A stretch of 64,000 nucleotides of DNA from Amblyornis subalaris (lineage: Eukaryota; Chordata; Aves; Passeriformes; Ptilonorhynchidae): contig JACAXG010000060.1 of NCBI GenBank assembly GCA_018881555.1, forward strand, positions 2,232,001 to 2,296,000, written 5' to 3'. Position 1 is the stretch's first letter. Every line of letters begins with the position of its first letter. Under the pieces are notes generated by a model. That model saw only the letters and a program-made list of their open reading frames with translations, searched no databases and was not told where the DNA came from. Both the position numbers and the translations under genes were made by a program. Below are positions 24,877 through 38,452 of the stretch, one piece after another.

Positions 24877-26554
24877 GTACATCTTTAGAAATGTACACAA
24901 GATAAGAAAGGGGGTTGGGGCATAGGATGATCTAAATACCATTTTGGTTCTTAGCAAAAGCATTTTTAATCATGGATTTAATTTATTTTGAAAAGAGATG
25001 AACTATAATTATAGCTCCTAGAAATACATGCTGAGGATTTATGTCTTTTATTTTCTGCTAAATATAATTTTTAATCTAAAAAAAAAGTTGGCTATTTTTA
25101 TTTTGAAAAAGCTGCCTCTGAATGTATATCATTCGACTCTGTTCTTCCTGAACCACTGACAAATTGAAATACTAATATTGAGAAAGAAAAATCTAATTTT
25201 TTCACTTCCTATCCACATCCATCTTAAATGCAGAAAACCTGAGGTCATTCTTGTAGGTAGACATAAAGGTTCGCATCCTGTGAAAAACTCTGATATTTCT
25301 AATTTTTCTTCTTTATGACTTGGAATGAAAAGTTGAGACAGTTTGGGGAAGTCCCAAACTTTCCAGTCTCACATTTAGTCATAGNACTTGTTTAACTGAA
25401 ATAAAATGCTTCTTTTAGTCTTTTCTTTGTTTGTTTGGTTTTTACCTTCAATGTGTCCCAGAGGCTGAGAATATGAGTCCTGTGAGACTTTTCCTTCCAG
25501 CTCCTCTGCTTTCANTTTTTCTCCCCAGTTTGAGTGTCTTGATTGGACTGAACCTGCTTGGCCACACCCCAGCCATGCACTGCTCATCTGTGTGTCATGT
25601 TTCAGCTAAAGGGGCAGCATGTGGAAGTTTCCCCAAGGGAATGTTTATGTTGTGCTGCAGTCTTGTGTGTAGCACTGTAGCAATACAAGTGGACACGGCT
25701 TGGTGTTGAACCGACACTCCACAAATTCATCTGAGACATTTCTGTCAAGGCTGACATGATTCAAAGGCCTTTCATTTCTGTGTCTAATGAAAAAGTGAAA
25801 AATTACTTTTACCCACAGAAATTTTGACTTTACGAAGAGCTGTATTTCCAGTTATAAAGAGAAAGGCATTTTTCCTTTGAACAGCATAAATCAAAGTTGT
25901 TTTCCTGTTTGCAAACATCCCAGCCTTGCCTACGGGATGTCCATCTGTATTTCAGTGTAACTGCTCACCCCTGGCTGTCTTTCTCAGCTTGGTTGAGGGT
26001 AATGAGAAAGGACCTGCAGTAAAATAGTAATACACNCTTTTTGCTTTTCAAAAAGTAGAAAATGTATGTGAAGAGTGGTGCTTCTTTAACATGTCTCTGA
26101 TAATCTAGGCCAAGACCTTGGCCTTCTGCTTGTGTATCTTCCCCTTCAATCTGTCGTAGCACCTGGGGCCATTACCAAAATTAAGGCAGCAGGTTCTCCC
26201 AGTGGGAGTCTCCTTGCTGAACATGAATGTCTTCAGTCTCTGTGAGCTAAGATGATCACCCTGCACACCCGTTACTGTTAAGGGAAGAAATAGCCTCTTT
26301 TATGGCTCTTTGCTAGGTTCTTTGCCCTGTCCTGGCACCCATATCAGGACAGGAACATCGCGTCCTGCAAGTGTTCCTTTGCTCTGCTATCTGTGCAGAG
26401 ACTCAGGGCAGCTCTAACAAGGTCTGTGTTTTGTTAAATTAGTCAAGGAGCCTATGAAGATACCTCCTGACTCCAGACANAAGGAAGTATGGCAAGTATT
26501 TTAAAACTGGTAACAATCCATCATTATAAATGCTTCACTGAAATTGGTTTGTAA

Positions 26555-26607
26555 GTTGTTACATGTTGTTACATTGACATTGTTATACTCTTAATAATAT
26601 ACTCTTA
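26555..26607 (+). repeat. Short direct duplications
   Basis: GTTGTTACAT is repeated head-to-tail at 26555-26574, and TATACTCTTA occurs at 26584-26593 and again at 26598-26607. These look like small replication-slippage duplications. Confidence 0.8.
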
Positions 26608-28128
26608 GCCTGAGAAATGTTAATAACGGTGAATAAGTGAGTATCAGATCCAGGAACCATCAGCTTATGAAAGTAAAACATTTGCCTTCAGCTTCAACAG
26701 AGCTTTTTTTTATCATAAAATTAGTTGGATATATGAGGCTACTGCTCAATATACTGGGGCACCCTTAAGTAGTTTTGGCAAATGTCTAATTTCTAAGTGG
26801 CCTGGCCTGTTTTACACTGGGACATCCAAGACCCATCAGAGCTCTTTCACATGCATCCATAAATCTGAGAAGGTACATTTATAATCAACTATCTCTCTGA
26901 GGTTGTTNTGATTTCTAATTTTCTTCTGAAGGTGAAGATCTCAGTGGCAGCTCAGAACTAAATTATATGAACTGAGGGGGTTCCAGGTTTTTGAACACAC
27001 AAATGAACTTAGCGGCTGAGGAAGTGTCCTTCTGTCCCTGGGGTAAAATTGGCTTTAAAATGAAGCAGAGGGAGAGAGGGGTTGGATATGGAGTCTCTTG
27101 GGATAGTTAGCAGAGATTTTTTTAAGCTTGGGAACTGCCTGCTTTTCTTCACTGGAAGAAACAANATTTGTGAAACAATTTGGCAATTTGCAATAATCTA
27201 GCATCATTTGAGATGCTCTAACNGTATCCTACTTAACCTCTTACCTCCCTCTCCACTGAGCAATGGTCTCCTNGAAGCCCTGCATCAGATGTGGCTTNGA
27301 TGTCCTAGGAGATCTGAAATGNTGCTAGATATGTCCAAAATACTTTACATCTCGCCCCGACAGAAAAAAATCGGAAGCTCGCTGCTTGAACCAAAGAAAT
27401 GGCATTGTAGCCCCTNTGGAGTGCTCTTTTTAACCGTTTGCTGGCCTGCCTAATATCAGTAATTTTTTCTTGTACTAAAAAAAGCAGTAAAAGCAAATGG
27501 GGTTTCAGNTAATTTTTATACATATGAATTCTAAATCAAATATTCTGAGTGCACCAAATGTGCATATTTCGCTTAAGAATGACAAATACATGGGGAAACC
27601 TTAGGTTTTCTGTGGCAGAGNAAGAGGGCAGACGAGCCTCTGTAGTAAAACAAACCTTTAAAGACTTTTATTCAGTAGCACCGTGTTTGGCTTCCTATAA
27701 AAATTAACTGCGAGGAGTGCAGATGATAAGTAGGATGTTTCTAAAAGCATTTGCTGATGTATTGAGGCATAATTTTCTGGGATAGACTTGCNATTCAGCA
27801 TTGTGCTGCACCCTGCAGTGCACTTGGGTGGTGTTTGCAGGCCAGGCTGCCCTGCTGCTTGCTGGCTGGGGAGGGTGAAGCAGAGGAAGGTGAAGGTCAG
27901 TCCTAGCTGTCTTCCAGCTAGGTTTGTGATTGGAGTCAGCCAGGGTGCACTTAATGTCANCTACATAGGAAACATTTGAAATAAATAAAAGAAATGGGTA
28001 ATTGAAATATTTTTAATGAACTTAAACCATTGCTTCCTTGAGCACATACAGTTTAATTTTAGCAAAGCATTCTTGGGAACTGTCANTGTAAAAGGAGGAA
28101 TTGTAGGGCATATATTGGAGCGGGGTTG

Positions 28129-28152
28129 TGATACATTCCTGTGAATGTATCA
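28129..28152. repeat. Perfect 9-bp hairpin
   Basis: TGATACATT and AATGTATCA are separated by a 6-nt loop (CCTGTG). A GATAC motif recurs a few bases downstream. Confidence 0.75.
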
Positions 28153-29815
28153 TATCCTGATACAAGTGATCGATCTGATTGCTGTGAGTTAAGGCTAGCA
28201 GTCTCTTATGGCAGTACCTGATGTTAGCCCCAGAAAAGTAGTATTTAGGCTGCTTTAGGTATCTGACATTAAACCTAGTTGTCTCCAGAGTCAGCCACAG
28301 TGCAGCCACCCTGCTTTCAAAAGGGCTTATTAAGGACAGAAAGTGCTGTGATGCCAGTGTGCTTGTTGCTTTTCATCTTCAGCGTCTGGACATCTTCCTC
28401 ATATTAACAGAGTAAAGTCTAAAGTTATGCCAACCTATGGCACCAAGAGCAGTGTCTGCTCTCTGGTTAGAGATCTCCAGGGAATCAGCAGGCAAAGGTG
28501 GATGCTCTTACTGCCAGAGGTACTGTGTGCTGCCTACAGGCAGTGGACTATAGCTTGTTCCCAGGTTTGCTTATCCTAGTGCAATACAAAGCAAAAAACG
28601 TGGCAAAAACTGACACCATGCGCTCATAGTCATTCAGGCTGGACAAGCCCTGAGGAGGTCATATTCTCCTGGGATATAGAGGTCCTAGTTTTGGAAAGTC
28701 TTTTGGAAAGGGTCTTAGATTTTTACATGGTGTACATGTGTGTGCCTGCGTGATTTGGATGAGTTCTGGTAGCACATGTTTAAAAGGAGGGGTCCTGATA
28801 CTGGGGCCCAGGACCTTTCCTAACTTGAGCTGTCACTGTATCTTCATCTGGATCAGCAACATTCCTGCTTTTCCAATCTTGGGTTTTCCCTCAGGTGTGT
28901 TCCAGGTTGATGAATTTATGGTGGTTTAAATGCTGATGAATGACTGATTATCAACATGAAACAGATGCTACTCGTGATATTATTCTAGAATTGGGCCCTG
29001 CTTTTGAGAACAGAATGAATGGATTAAGCCCTTCCATTACTTTTGCTTTCTTGAGAGATAAAATATCTGCTTGTCTTCTGGCAGACTGGCCAGAATGCGT
29101 GATTGCTTGTGACATATTGCTCTGATTTTGCTCATCGCTGCAATCTCATATGANTTTGCAGAGTTTTAGGTACATGTTGTTCTATGCTGAAAATCTATTT
29201 GATTTGGGCAGAGTGCAATAGAGGTTTACCACTGTTCTGTACTTTATTAGATAATCATTCTGGCAGGTTGCCATAGCTGCAGGTGTCAAATAATCAGGGT
29301 TTTTCGATTTCTATGAAGACTTCAAATTCTTTGTCAAAAGAAAGGAAATATTTTTTTTCTGTCATTTANGGCAGTAGTTTACATCATCATTACTAAAGAG
29401 TGTGTAGCAAGAGTGCGGGAAGTGATTCACCAATGTGCAATATAACAGATACAAAGACAGTTAAGAAAACTGTCTTAATTACATAGGCCAATGAAGAGGT
29501 CCTATTTTGTACTGTCTTCTTTGTGTTCTGTATTATTTACAGAAAGCAGTTGTGTAAAGATGCAAGGCCTTTTATTCTGTGTTATTTTCTTCAAACAATG
29601 NTTTTTTTCCAGTTCTACATAGCACTAGTTTAATGAATAGTTCAGGTTTCTGAGGCTCATTTTGTTCTATGGACAGTGACAGAGCCATAATGATAACAGC
29701 CTTCTTGAAATCATCACTCTGTCACATTTGCCTCCAGGGAAACATTTCAAATCAGTGACTAGAGAGGAAGTTTTACCATCACATTAACCAGAAAGTCACA
29801 ACCGGTTTGAATTTG

Positions 29816-29855
29816 CACTAATGTAAATCAGAAGTGAATCAGCTTTACACCAGTG
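29816..29855. repeat. Imperfect inverted repeat, possible ancient amniote repeat
   Basis: CACTAATGTAAA (29816-29827) and TTTACACCAGTG (29844-29855) pair at 10 of 12 positions. TTTACACCAGTG-type ends with internal GTAAATCAG recall a decayed interspersed repeat seen across sauropsid genomes. I cannot name the family, and the similarity is from memory of the motif only. Confidence 0.3.
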
Positions 29856-32800
29856 TGATTTCAGTGCCAGGCACATTGTTAATCTATGTTTCTCANATTG
29901 ACTGCTCTAATATGCTTACTTATATTCCTCTTGTAGTAAAATAAATCCACATTTCTGTAGCAAATTCTTTTGCGTATACAGTTACCATNCATGTTATGTT
30001 AACTCATTGCGTGGATAAAATCAACAGTTAGTCTTTTGCAGTTTGTTTTCCCTGAGACAGGATATATTTTTACCAATATGTTCAAGATGTGTTAAAGTAA
30101 GCATTCGCGAGCAGATATAAGTCAAGTCTGTGCTCCGAACCAATTCAAGAGATGGGTTTTTAATCCGTGATATGGTGTAGTTTATTAAAAAGCAGACATA
30201 GTGGTGCGTTTTACAAGGATAGCTTTTGCTAAAGTAAGAAATAATGGAGAAAATAACTACTCAGTCTCTCCAGGGTTTGTAGAACAAACAATGGTAGAAA
30301 GACAGATATTTTATTTTCCTTTGCTCTGTTTCACTAGTTTTAGACAGCTGAGTTAGATAAAGCCATCAAAAGATGGTTAATATTTCTGAAACAAGAGGAT
30401 CAAGCTAGATTTCCCTTGTAAAGTAAACTTTACTACTTGTAGACCAACAAAGCCAACAGAACCTTAGTGTGGATGGTGATATGATAATCTGACCCTGCAG
30501 AGATTATAAAGGTAAAAAAACGCAAAGCAAACAAACAAAATAACAACCAAAATTCAAATTCTCGTCACACTGAAATAGGGAATAAAAAACCCCCATGAGC
30601 TGAAAGGGAAAATAATCTGCAATAACAAAGCAATTTCAGTTTCAAAGAGTTTGTTTGTTTTGAATGAGTGGTGTCATTTCTGTTTAGTTATGGAGATTGT
30701 ATCGGGGAGTTTCACCTAAGCATTTTGAGTCCTACAATGTCTTTCAGATGGGAAGCTGAGTACTGTTACGTGGCTGTGTCTGAGGTGTGAACTGTCTGCC
30801 CTTTTTGGTTTTTTTTGAATCAGCAAATGTTAAACACTAACTTACTAAGAGCGAGTTTCAGACTGGAGAAACCAGATCCATCAGTCCCATGCTAATCAGG
30901 CATCGCCCCTGTTCACTTGGCTCTCACAGATCCCCCGTGCTGCTTTCCTAGGAGTGGGTGCAGAAGCTAAGCTTTATGTGGGCTCTTCACATTCTGGAGG
31001 CAGCCACTCAGAGACTCACTCATGGAAGAGCTAAGACCTAAGACCTGGATTTGGCTTGAAATTCACCAGATCTCCCTACTTCTGTAAATCTGGCCGTGGT
31101 GGGGCTTGCTGCTTTTCAACTTTGGCTTCACTGTGTCTTTTCCTGGCTCCTGAGGAGTCTTGTATTTTGGTGCAGCAATACTGACCCCTCTTCCAACTGC
31201 ACTGCTGCTCCCTTGGGACATTCCTTAGGTTACGTCTCTGGGTATTTGATCACCAAGGCACTCCTCTCCCTATTGTCTAAACTCTAGCCTTCTCAGTGAC
31301 CTGGCTCCAAGTGTGCTGGCCCTTGTTCAGCTGCCATCTTCCTCTAATTTCTGCCTGTGACAACTGCTCCCTCTTTCAGATGACTGAAGTGGTACATTTT
31401 CTCCACAAACCATCTCACTGGTGCCAATATCCTCTGTCTGCACACCCTCACTGTAAGNGCTACAGGCCTGTCAAGTCTAGCACATTGAAGCTTTACACCT
31501 TGAGAGCTCTGAAGTGGAAAGAAACAAGTCTGTTATTAATGGACTCTGCTTTCCCCTCCAGAGCTGATTCTTCTGGATGACCTACTGCAGCATTTCTCTA
31601 ATCTTCCAGCTCGCCNTCATCACTGGTTTTCAGACATATGAGTCCAGCAGTTTGACTGGTATATGTTTGAGAAACTATGGATATTTCTCAAGTCTGGAAA
31701 GGAGGGCAAGCAGGCAATGAGCTGCAAGGGTGTAGAAGGATGAATTGGGAAGATATCTTAATTACTCATGTTCATTAAAATGAGGGCAGGGTGTACTTTA
31801 TCAACATACCCGGTATTGTTCACAGTGTTATGAGACACAGAAATTTGCTTGACATATGTCTGCCCCACTGTCATCAAGTGACAGCTGCATCCTGGCAATC
31901 CCCTTTTTCTGTATGCATTTGCTGATAAGTTCTGCTGGTGAAGGTAAAAAGGTAAAGGCCTTCTAAATGCAGAGGGAACTGTCTGCATAGCAACATGAAC
32001 AGAGCATCATAAATCAATCTTTCCTCAGGAAAAAAATTCCCTGCAGACTCCAGCCTGCTACAGAGGGAGCATAAATATCTTTTCAATACAGGAAGCAGAT
32101 CACGTTTCTGGAAGAAACTTTACTCTCCAGAGTTTGTATGTTACAGATCTTCTTTCACATAAGTTCATGTAAAGCTGGGCTAAAATTGTTATAAGTGAGA
32201 TCAGGCCCTGTGTCACAAACTGAGATATTTATATACATCATTGTCTTCAAACAATGTGGGCCATCCATCATGTGTTTCAGCCTTAGAAAGTAGTGCATGG
32301 TTCTGAGGAGAGAGACTGGAGTTTAGTTTGCTTTGAAGAAGGCAATATTGAAAGAAACATGTCTTCTTCGCTCTGCAAAATCATTCTGATTTCCATGGTA
32401 CCACACCAAGCATGTTCTAAGGGGATTGTTTCTCCCCATCAACCTTAGCCAGTGCTGCTGCTTTATCAGCTGTGTGAGGGCTATTATTGCCTCAAATATA
32501 TTAAGCTTCATATTTCTCCCTGGCAAGCCCAGATCAGCTAAGAAAACCAAAGCAATCCAATAAGTTAAATTTTGGAAGGAAGACTGTCGTGGCCATAAAA
32601 AAAGAACTCCCTACAAAAATATACTTCCAGCAATAAACTCTGAATGAACTGTAGGAATTATTTATTAAATGGACAAAGAAACAGGGAAAATTAGGCAGTG
32701 CCATAAGGCACTTTGACTGGCAAAAATTGGTTAGAAAGTAGAAATTCAAGTATTTGAAAATTTATATTCTAAATAGGAATCAAAGTTTTTAAAGTATTTA

Positions 32801-34689
32801 AAAGAAAATCCCTGCTTTAAAAATAATTTGAAAATATTTAATCATCTCTTTCTGGTTACATTGTAATAGTTTAATATCAATTATTAAATGTAATGCTTTA
32901 GTATTTTAAATAGAAAGCCAAAATAATAATGTCAAATGTAAACACTTTTGCATCACAAGAACAAATTCACATTAACAGGACGGAACAGCCAATGTAAATG
33001 CTGTGGAAATTTATTTAAGCTTTCACTTATATGAAACTTGTCCGAAATCACTGGATTTCCTTTCAGAGTTTCACTTCTGGAGAAGCTTTAATGGAAAATT
33101 TGGCCACCAAATATTTTTTGACCAACACTGGGGTAATAAGTGTGTCCTACCAGTGCATGATAGGCTTGGGGTGTTCTTACCAGCAACCTGGCTGCTCACG
33201 ATTACTCCGCGAAATGGTGTTTCTTACGAATGGGCAAGTGTTAGATGCCCTCTCACCAGTTTGAGATTCAGCCTCACAGCTGCCTCTCCAGAGCAGTAAA
33301 TCACTGAACAAAATCATTCTACTTTCTGCAAACAGTCTTTTCAGGCCTTCAGAATTATGCATGCTTGCAATAACTAGACGTCTGGCTTGGCTTGATTCTC
33401 TGTGTTAGAGCAACACACAAGCAAACCAGCTTCCTTTCTGTTAGTTAAAGTTTACTGTTTCCTAGAAGTGTGACAATTAACAGCACTCATAGAAAGAAAT
33501 CCTGCAGGTTACTGGGACTTTAAATAGTAAATGTGATAACCCTCTTATATTTACACTTCTCTGTCTAAAAGGAAATCCTTGAACCTGTGGTACTGTTCTC
33601 ATTTTCCACACAGAAAATGTAAACAGTCAACTGACCTTAGAAGCCAGGTTCACGGAACTGACCAAAACAGACTTTTGATGAAAGAATGGGGTAAAAAACA
33701 GTTTGCAGCCCCCTCCTTCTCACACTTGCAAGTAAGAAGACTGAAGCCCTGGGATACATCTCTGTTCTTTTCTTTATGGGAACAAATCATACAAGATATA
33801 AAATAAGCAGACATAATGCCAGTATATGTTCTGTTGAGTATTAGTATGTATCTTTTCACATGGATAATTTACTCCAAGATTTTATGGAATTTAATATGCT
33901 GTATCTGCCTTTTTCCTTTTTTCCCCTTTTTTTAGCTTGCTATAAAAAGTAATTTTAAGAACTTATTGCTTTAATAGATTTTATAGGGCCTTCTATAATA
34001 GAAATATTATTTCTTCAGTTGCATCATGCAGTAATGCTTTAGCATATTTTTATTTTCTTTTGCACTTCAANTTTACTGCCTACGAAATTAAAATAGCGTG
34101 TAACCTCCTATGAAAGGCAGTATACATGGAGCAGTATAAAAGATCAAGATATTAGTGCTCTTCCTGTTTTTATCCTTTCTGACGCAAGCGTTCAGCTAAA
34201 TATAAAGTGTCATGATAGAATGTTTCCATAACAAAAGAAAATGGTGATGGAATCAAGGGTTTCTTTTCGTTTCTTCTTCTCTGTCAAGCCAGAGNCTTGG
34301 TTTTCTGACAGCACAGGGATTCCAGCTGTTTGGCACCCTTGCCTGCAGTGTTGAGCCCCTTTCNTCTCAGCACATAGGTGCAGAAGTTCCTTTGGTTTTT
34401 TTTCTTCAGGACTCTGTGCCTTGTGTTGTCCTGACTCTGATCTGGTGTATCTTGGCAGCCTTGTCCCTCAGTTTCTCTGTTTCTTTTCGTGTTTGTAATT
34501 GATACTGAAGCCTTTCCAAATAAAGAAAGCTTTCTGCACACATGTCTGTTTTGGGAGACCTAGGCTTGCTCATGGGACAGGGGATGCCTTGGACTCACTC
34601 TTGGGCTCCGTTAGGGCTCTCCTGGAGCTCCCTGAACTCTGTGGTCAATGATGGACAGCAATTACACCCAACCTTTGCCATAATTTTAA

Positions 34690-34890
34690 GAGGATAATGA
34701 TAACTATTGTGAAAAAAACTATCAGTGACACCGCTGCAGCATCTGATCATCTAATTGCATATTTCATCTTCTGCTTATATAAATAGCAGCCATGAAAGAA
34801 GTATAATTAATATTGCAGCAAGGAAAATGTTCTAGGGGCTGTAATTAGGGCTGGATAAATCATTAACTGTGAATAAATAATCCAAAGCAT
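34690..34890. promoter_or_regulatory. Candidate enhancer-like segment, homeodomain motifs
   Basis: A dense cluster within about 200 repeat-free bases contains GATAATGATAA, CTAATTGCATATT (POU/homeodomain-like), TATAATTAATATTG, GTAATTAGG, AAATCATTAAC and AAATAATCC (OTX/PITX-like core). This is typical of developmental enhancers but could reflect AT-richness. Confidence 0.22.
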
Positions 34891-35613
34891 TCTTGATCCT
34901 TTTGGTTTGTGAATCAATTAGAGAGTTCTAATTTCTCTCTTTTCCTCTCTTTTCTTTTCTTTTTTCCCCTAAATGTAGCTCTTACTAACATGGCAGAAAA
35001 TATCAAATTTCCATGGTGTTNGAATTATCTATTTCATGGTGTAGAATTCCTTAACCAAACTTTANGGTGCTGGTGGGTAAAACTTTCTGAAGAGCGTAAC
35101 AAATCAAAAACCACCAGTAATGGGAGGGAACAGATGCATACCTCATGAGGTATGATTTTTCAAGGTAGCTGAAGATTAACTTCAGATGTCATTGGTGTCT
35201 TTGCCTACATGGAAGAGTGGGCACTGGTCCATGTTCCCAGGGCTTCCCAAGCTTTGAGGTGAATGGACTCTCTTGTGAGTAAATAACAATCAATAGCAGA
35301 GATGTGTGTGGTCAAGGTGAGCTATGTTCGGAATTCTGGTGAATGGCTATCGCTGCAACTGGCCTGGATTGCTACTGCTCCATATTTTATGTTGGTATTT
35401 CTACCAGCTCAGAAGGGATCCTGTTATGATGTTACAAAGTGAGAGAGTAATTTTTACAAGTTTTCTTTGGCATGAATATTTCTGTAAGGTCCACAACAGT
35501 GAAGAATTTGGCTGTGCCACCACAACATTTGCTTTAGGTCTGGTGTATCCAGCTTGCAGACACAGTCACTGCACTGTGTTGGAATTTTAAATTTAGCTTA
35601 GTCCTTTTTCAAA

Positions 35614-35750
35614 GAATCAGAATCACAGAATATTCTGAGTTGGAAGGGACCCACAAGGATCATTGAGTCCAACTCTTAAGTGAACAGGGATTGAATTCAC
35701 AACCTTGGCATTATCAGAACCAAGATTTAACAAACTGAGCTAAGGAAAGG
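35614..35750 (-). mobile_element. tRNA-Ile-derived SINE with CR1 tail (TguSINE1-like)
   Basis: Read on the - strand, the element starts near 35750 with CCTTTCCTTAGCTCAGTTTG. It aligns without gaps over about 60 bases to the body of tRNA-Ile(AAT): the D-arm TTAGCTCAGTT, the anticodon region CTGATAATGCCAAGG and the B-box/T-arm GAATTCAATCC. It then passes into a CR1 3' end (GGACTCAATGATCCTTGTGG, GTCCCTTCCAACTCAG, ATATTCTGTGATTCT). This composite of tRNA-Ile head and CR1 3' tail is the published architecture of the passerine SINE TguSINE1, which CR1 enzymes mobilise. The head carries many substitutions, so it is not a functional tRNA gene and the copy is old. The lack of a clear target-site duplication fits CR1-type insertion. 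Confidence 0.85.
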
Positions 35751-37834
35751 TACACAGAAGTGTACTCCAAATTTACTGACATGTACAGAAGATGTTTCCA
35801 AAATTGTTATTGTTTTGCTACAGTGAACCCATCCCTCCAGTGGCTGCTCCAAGTGGGTGATTGGAACCACTTAAAAGCAGATGTTGCTTCAGACAAAATT
35901 TAGTCTGAGAATACTCGGAAGTAAGTCCTTCATTTTCCCCAATTTCCCACAAAGGTGAGATTTCAAGCAACCTGTGCATAGCATTGGCAGAAAAATCACA
36001 GAAGGCAATTCACGTGCTCTGGCTGGCAATTGGGAGGGCTGGCTTGTCAGCAGTGAACCTTAAATTTTNCTGTTGTTAAGTACCAATTGGTCCAGAAAGA
36101 TGCAGAAGGCATGCTGAAGCATTCTGTTTGTTGTTGCAATTGCTGATATAAATTGGCTAAACCTCTAATTACCCAAATCTTGGGACTAATAATTTACATA
36201 CTCTATTTTCCACTCAGTAAAATATATTTCAGACCCACAGGAGCACAAACGTTAGCTACTTAAATGCCAANTTTGAAAGCCAGAGGCTAACTACGAGTAC
36301 TTCAACATATGTGTGGGGGTGTCAGAAGCATTCGGGCTCAGCCTTGAGCTGACTACGCTGACTTTGCAGTTTAGCCTAGAGCTTATCTCCTGGTTTTGGC
36401 AGAAGTGACAAAATTTATGATCTGTCCTGGTGACATTGGAAACAGCCTCATGAACATGTCTGAGTTGTTTCGTTAGCTTTGCAAATTCATGGCTGAGAAG
36501 ATCAGGTCTCACCTTGAAGAAAGACCTGAACATATCATATTTCAAGGTTCTGTAAAAATACCAAGAGANTAATCATAATTTTTTTTTTAAGAGACTTTAG
36601 GCAGGCTATTCTGCAGGGATAGGTAGGATATTCTCACATGAAGGGACAGGTGGTGAGAGATGCGAGATGTATTGATCAAAGATACTGTGACAGAGAAAAC
36701 CAATAGAGTGGTCTCTTTGCCTGACCTGTGTTCCTTCCTCCTTAATCTAAACCACCAGTGCTGCTACATTTGGTATTCAGATATGAATGTTTATTGACTC
36801 TGACATGACTACAAGNAAGGGAATGGTTTGGGACGTGACCTTCGCTACAAAGGCTGCTGGGTAGTTCAGTCTGAGAGATCCATCATGTGTGCTTTTAAGC
36901 CTCAGCCACCCTGCAACTCACAGTGAAGCAACTCAATGAAACAAGTGAAAACAAAATCAAAGCAAGTGCAGAGGGGGTCATTAATATAATCTTGGTTTCC
37001 TTTACATTGGCATGATTAATATTTTTACATAAACATGAATTTGTTGGCATATTCTAAATAACATCTGAAAAATATCTGCTGAGTGAGTGGTGAGCTGTGC
37101 TGTGCAAACAGAGGAGTGGCAAAATACAATACCCACATGTCATTCATTTGCTCACCTTGTCCTTCTGAGGTGTGTTGTCTTTGTCCATCCTTATAGTGGG
37201 GGAATTCTTTCATTTACCATCTAGCATGGCAATCCTATCAGCAGGGAAGAAATTCAAAAAAACCACCACTGCTGACAGTTTTTAGTCATTACTGCTACAC
37301 AAATATCTAATATGCTTTCTTGGGAGCTTTGGGGGTGTGATGCCCCATATACATAAGCGTGAGTGTGTTTGACATACAACTATGCTGGTAATCTGATGGG
37401 ATTTTGGTGTCCATGGTTCCTGGACTACAACAGCATCACGGTCTAGGCTCCTACCTATTCTTTCTGCCCAACAAGTCAGACATTTCATGAATGCATCTCA
37501 TATCTTCCCAGATTAAAATTTCTTGCAGCACTTTGAAAAGAATGCGCAGCATACAGCACATGTGGTTTTCTGCAGAGGGACTGCAATGTTTGCTGATTTT
37601 TTCTGAATCTATGATACTGGTTTTCCTGCCTCACTTCCAGCTTCCAAACTGAACCAANAGAAAATTCGATGTGGTTGAATATTTATGACTTTTCTGTATA
37701 AAAGAGTTCTGCAGCTGACATGAAAACAGTCCTCCACAGTTATGAGCGGGAAGAGGCAGTCTGTAAAACTGAAGGTGAAGGAAAGGTCTTTTCAGCACTT
37801 TTAAATTCCAGCCTATGCAAACTGTAGCTATATT

Positions 37835-37875
37835 GGAAATCAATAGCAAAACCCCCATAGACTTTGATAGGAGGA
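37835..37875 (+). repeat. Possible decayed ancient sauropsid repeat
   Basis: GAAATCAATAGCAAAACCCC followed by CATAGACTTTGATAGGAGGA resembles, with several mismatches, a motif of the type CCCATTGACTTCAATGGGAG that recurs in reptile and bird genomes. The family is not named and the call rests on motif memory. Confidence 0.2.
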
Positions 37876-38452
37876 CAATTAGGTCACTGTTGGTTGTCTT
37901 TGAATTCCCACACTGGATGTCTATTGTTTGCTTGGCTGGCATTGTCTTGAGAAACCAACTGGCTTTTTTTCCTGTGTTTTGGGTTGCTTATATACATGAA
38001 CTGCAGCAATTCTTATACTAAAGCCTACTTGTAANGGTCAGGAATAGACCAACTTTTAAATTGTATGGGACTTATTTCCTGGCCCTTTTGTGGTTCAAAA
38101 GACTTCTAGCACAGCAAAGTGTTCATGTAACNCTTTGCACAGAGTTAATAAGCAAAGTTATTTGAACCTTACTGTGCTTTCCTGTATGATTGTTGTGAGA
38201 AGAAGAAAGATACTAGCAGTTTGCCATGCAAATATGACTCTCCTTTGAAGCACTCTTAACACTATCTAGTGTTGACATGCACCACTTAGGGTATCGTCAC
38301 AGGTTCCTCAGGTGTCAGTAAGAATTGAACCAAGGGTTGGTGGATTCTCTCATCTGCTGCAAAAGCAGAGGATGTGGTGATAAAGGCTGTGCTGTGTCAG
38401 CATAAGTACCCTGCGCTGTGGCTTGGGTTGGGGAACTCAAAGGGTTGACAAC

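Larger units (their letters stand above)
18809..35613. other. Non-coding unique sequence, central desert
   Basis: No gene is recognised in about 16.8 kb. The stretch is strongly AT-rich in places (near 21.0, 24.7-25.1 and 32.8 kb) and holds no CR1 or LTR that I can see. Exon-like leads at 19125-19382 and 19970-20031, hairpins near 24.86 and 28.14 kb, an imperfect inverted repeat near 29.83 kb, a dense N cluster at 27.2-28.1 kb and a homeodomain-motif segment near 34.8 kb are listed separately. Confidence 0.55.

Noticed and set aside
33003..33299. 98-codon + strand frame with a TTTCAG acceptor-like site near 33067
   Set aside because: The possible donor GGG|GTAATA is poor, and another frame is open over the same bases. 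No family recognised.
35690..35750. tRNA-Ile gene on the - strand
   Set aside because: Many changes in the stems, no matching 3' acceptor half, and direct fusion to a CR1 tail make it a SINE head.
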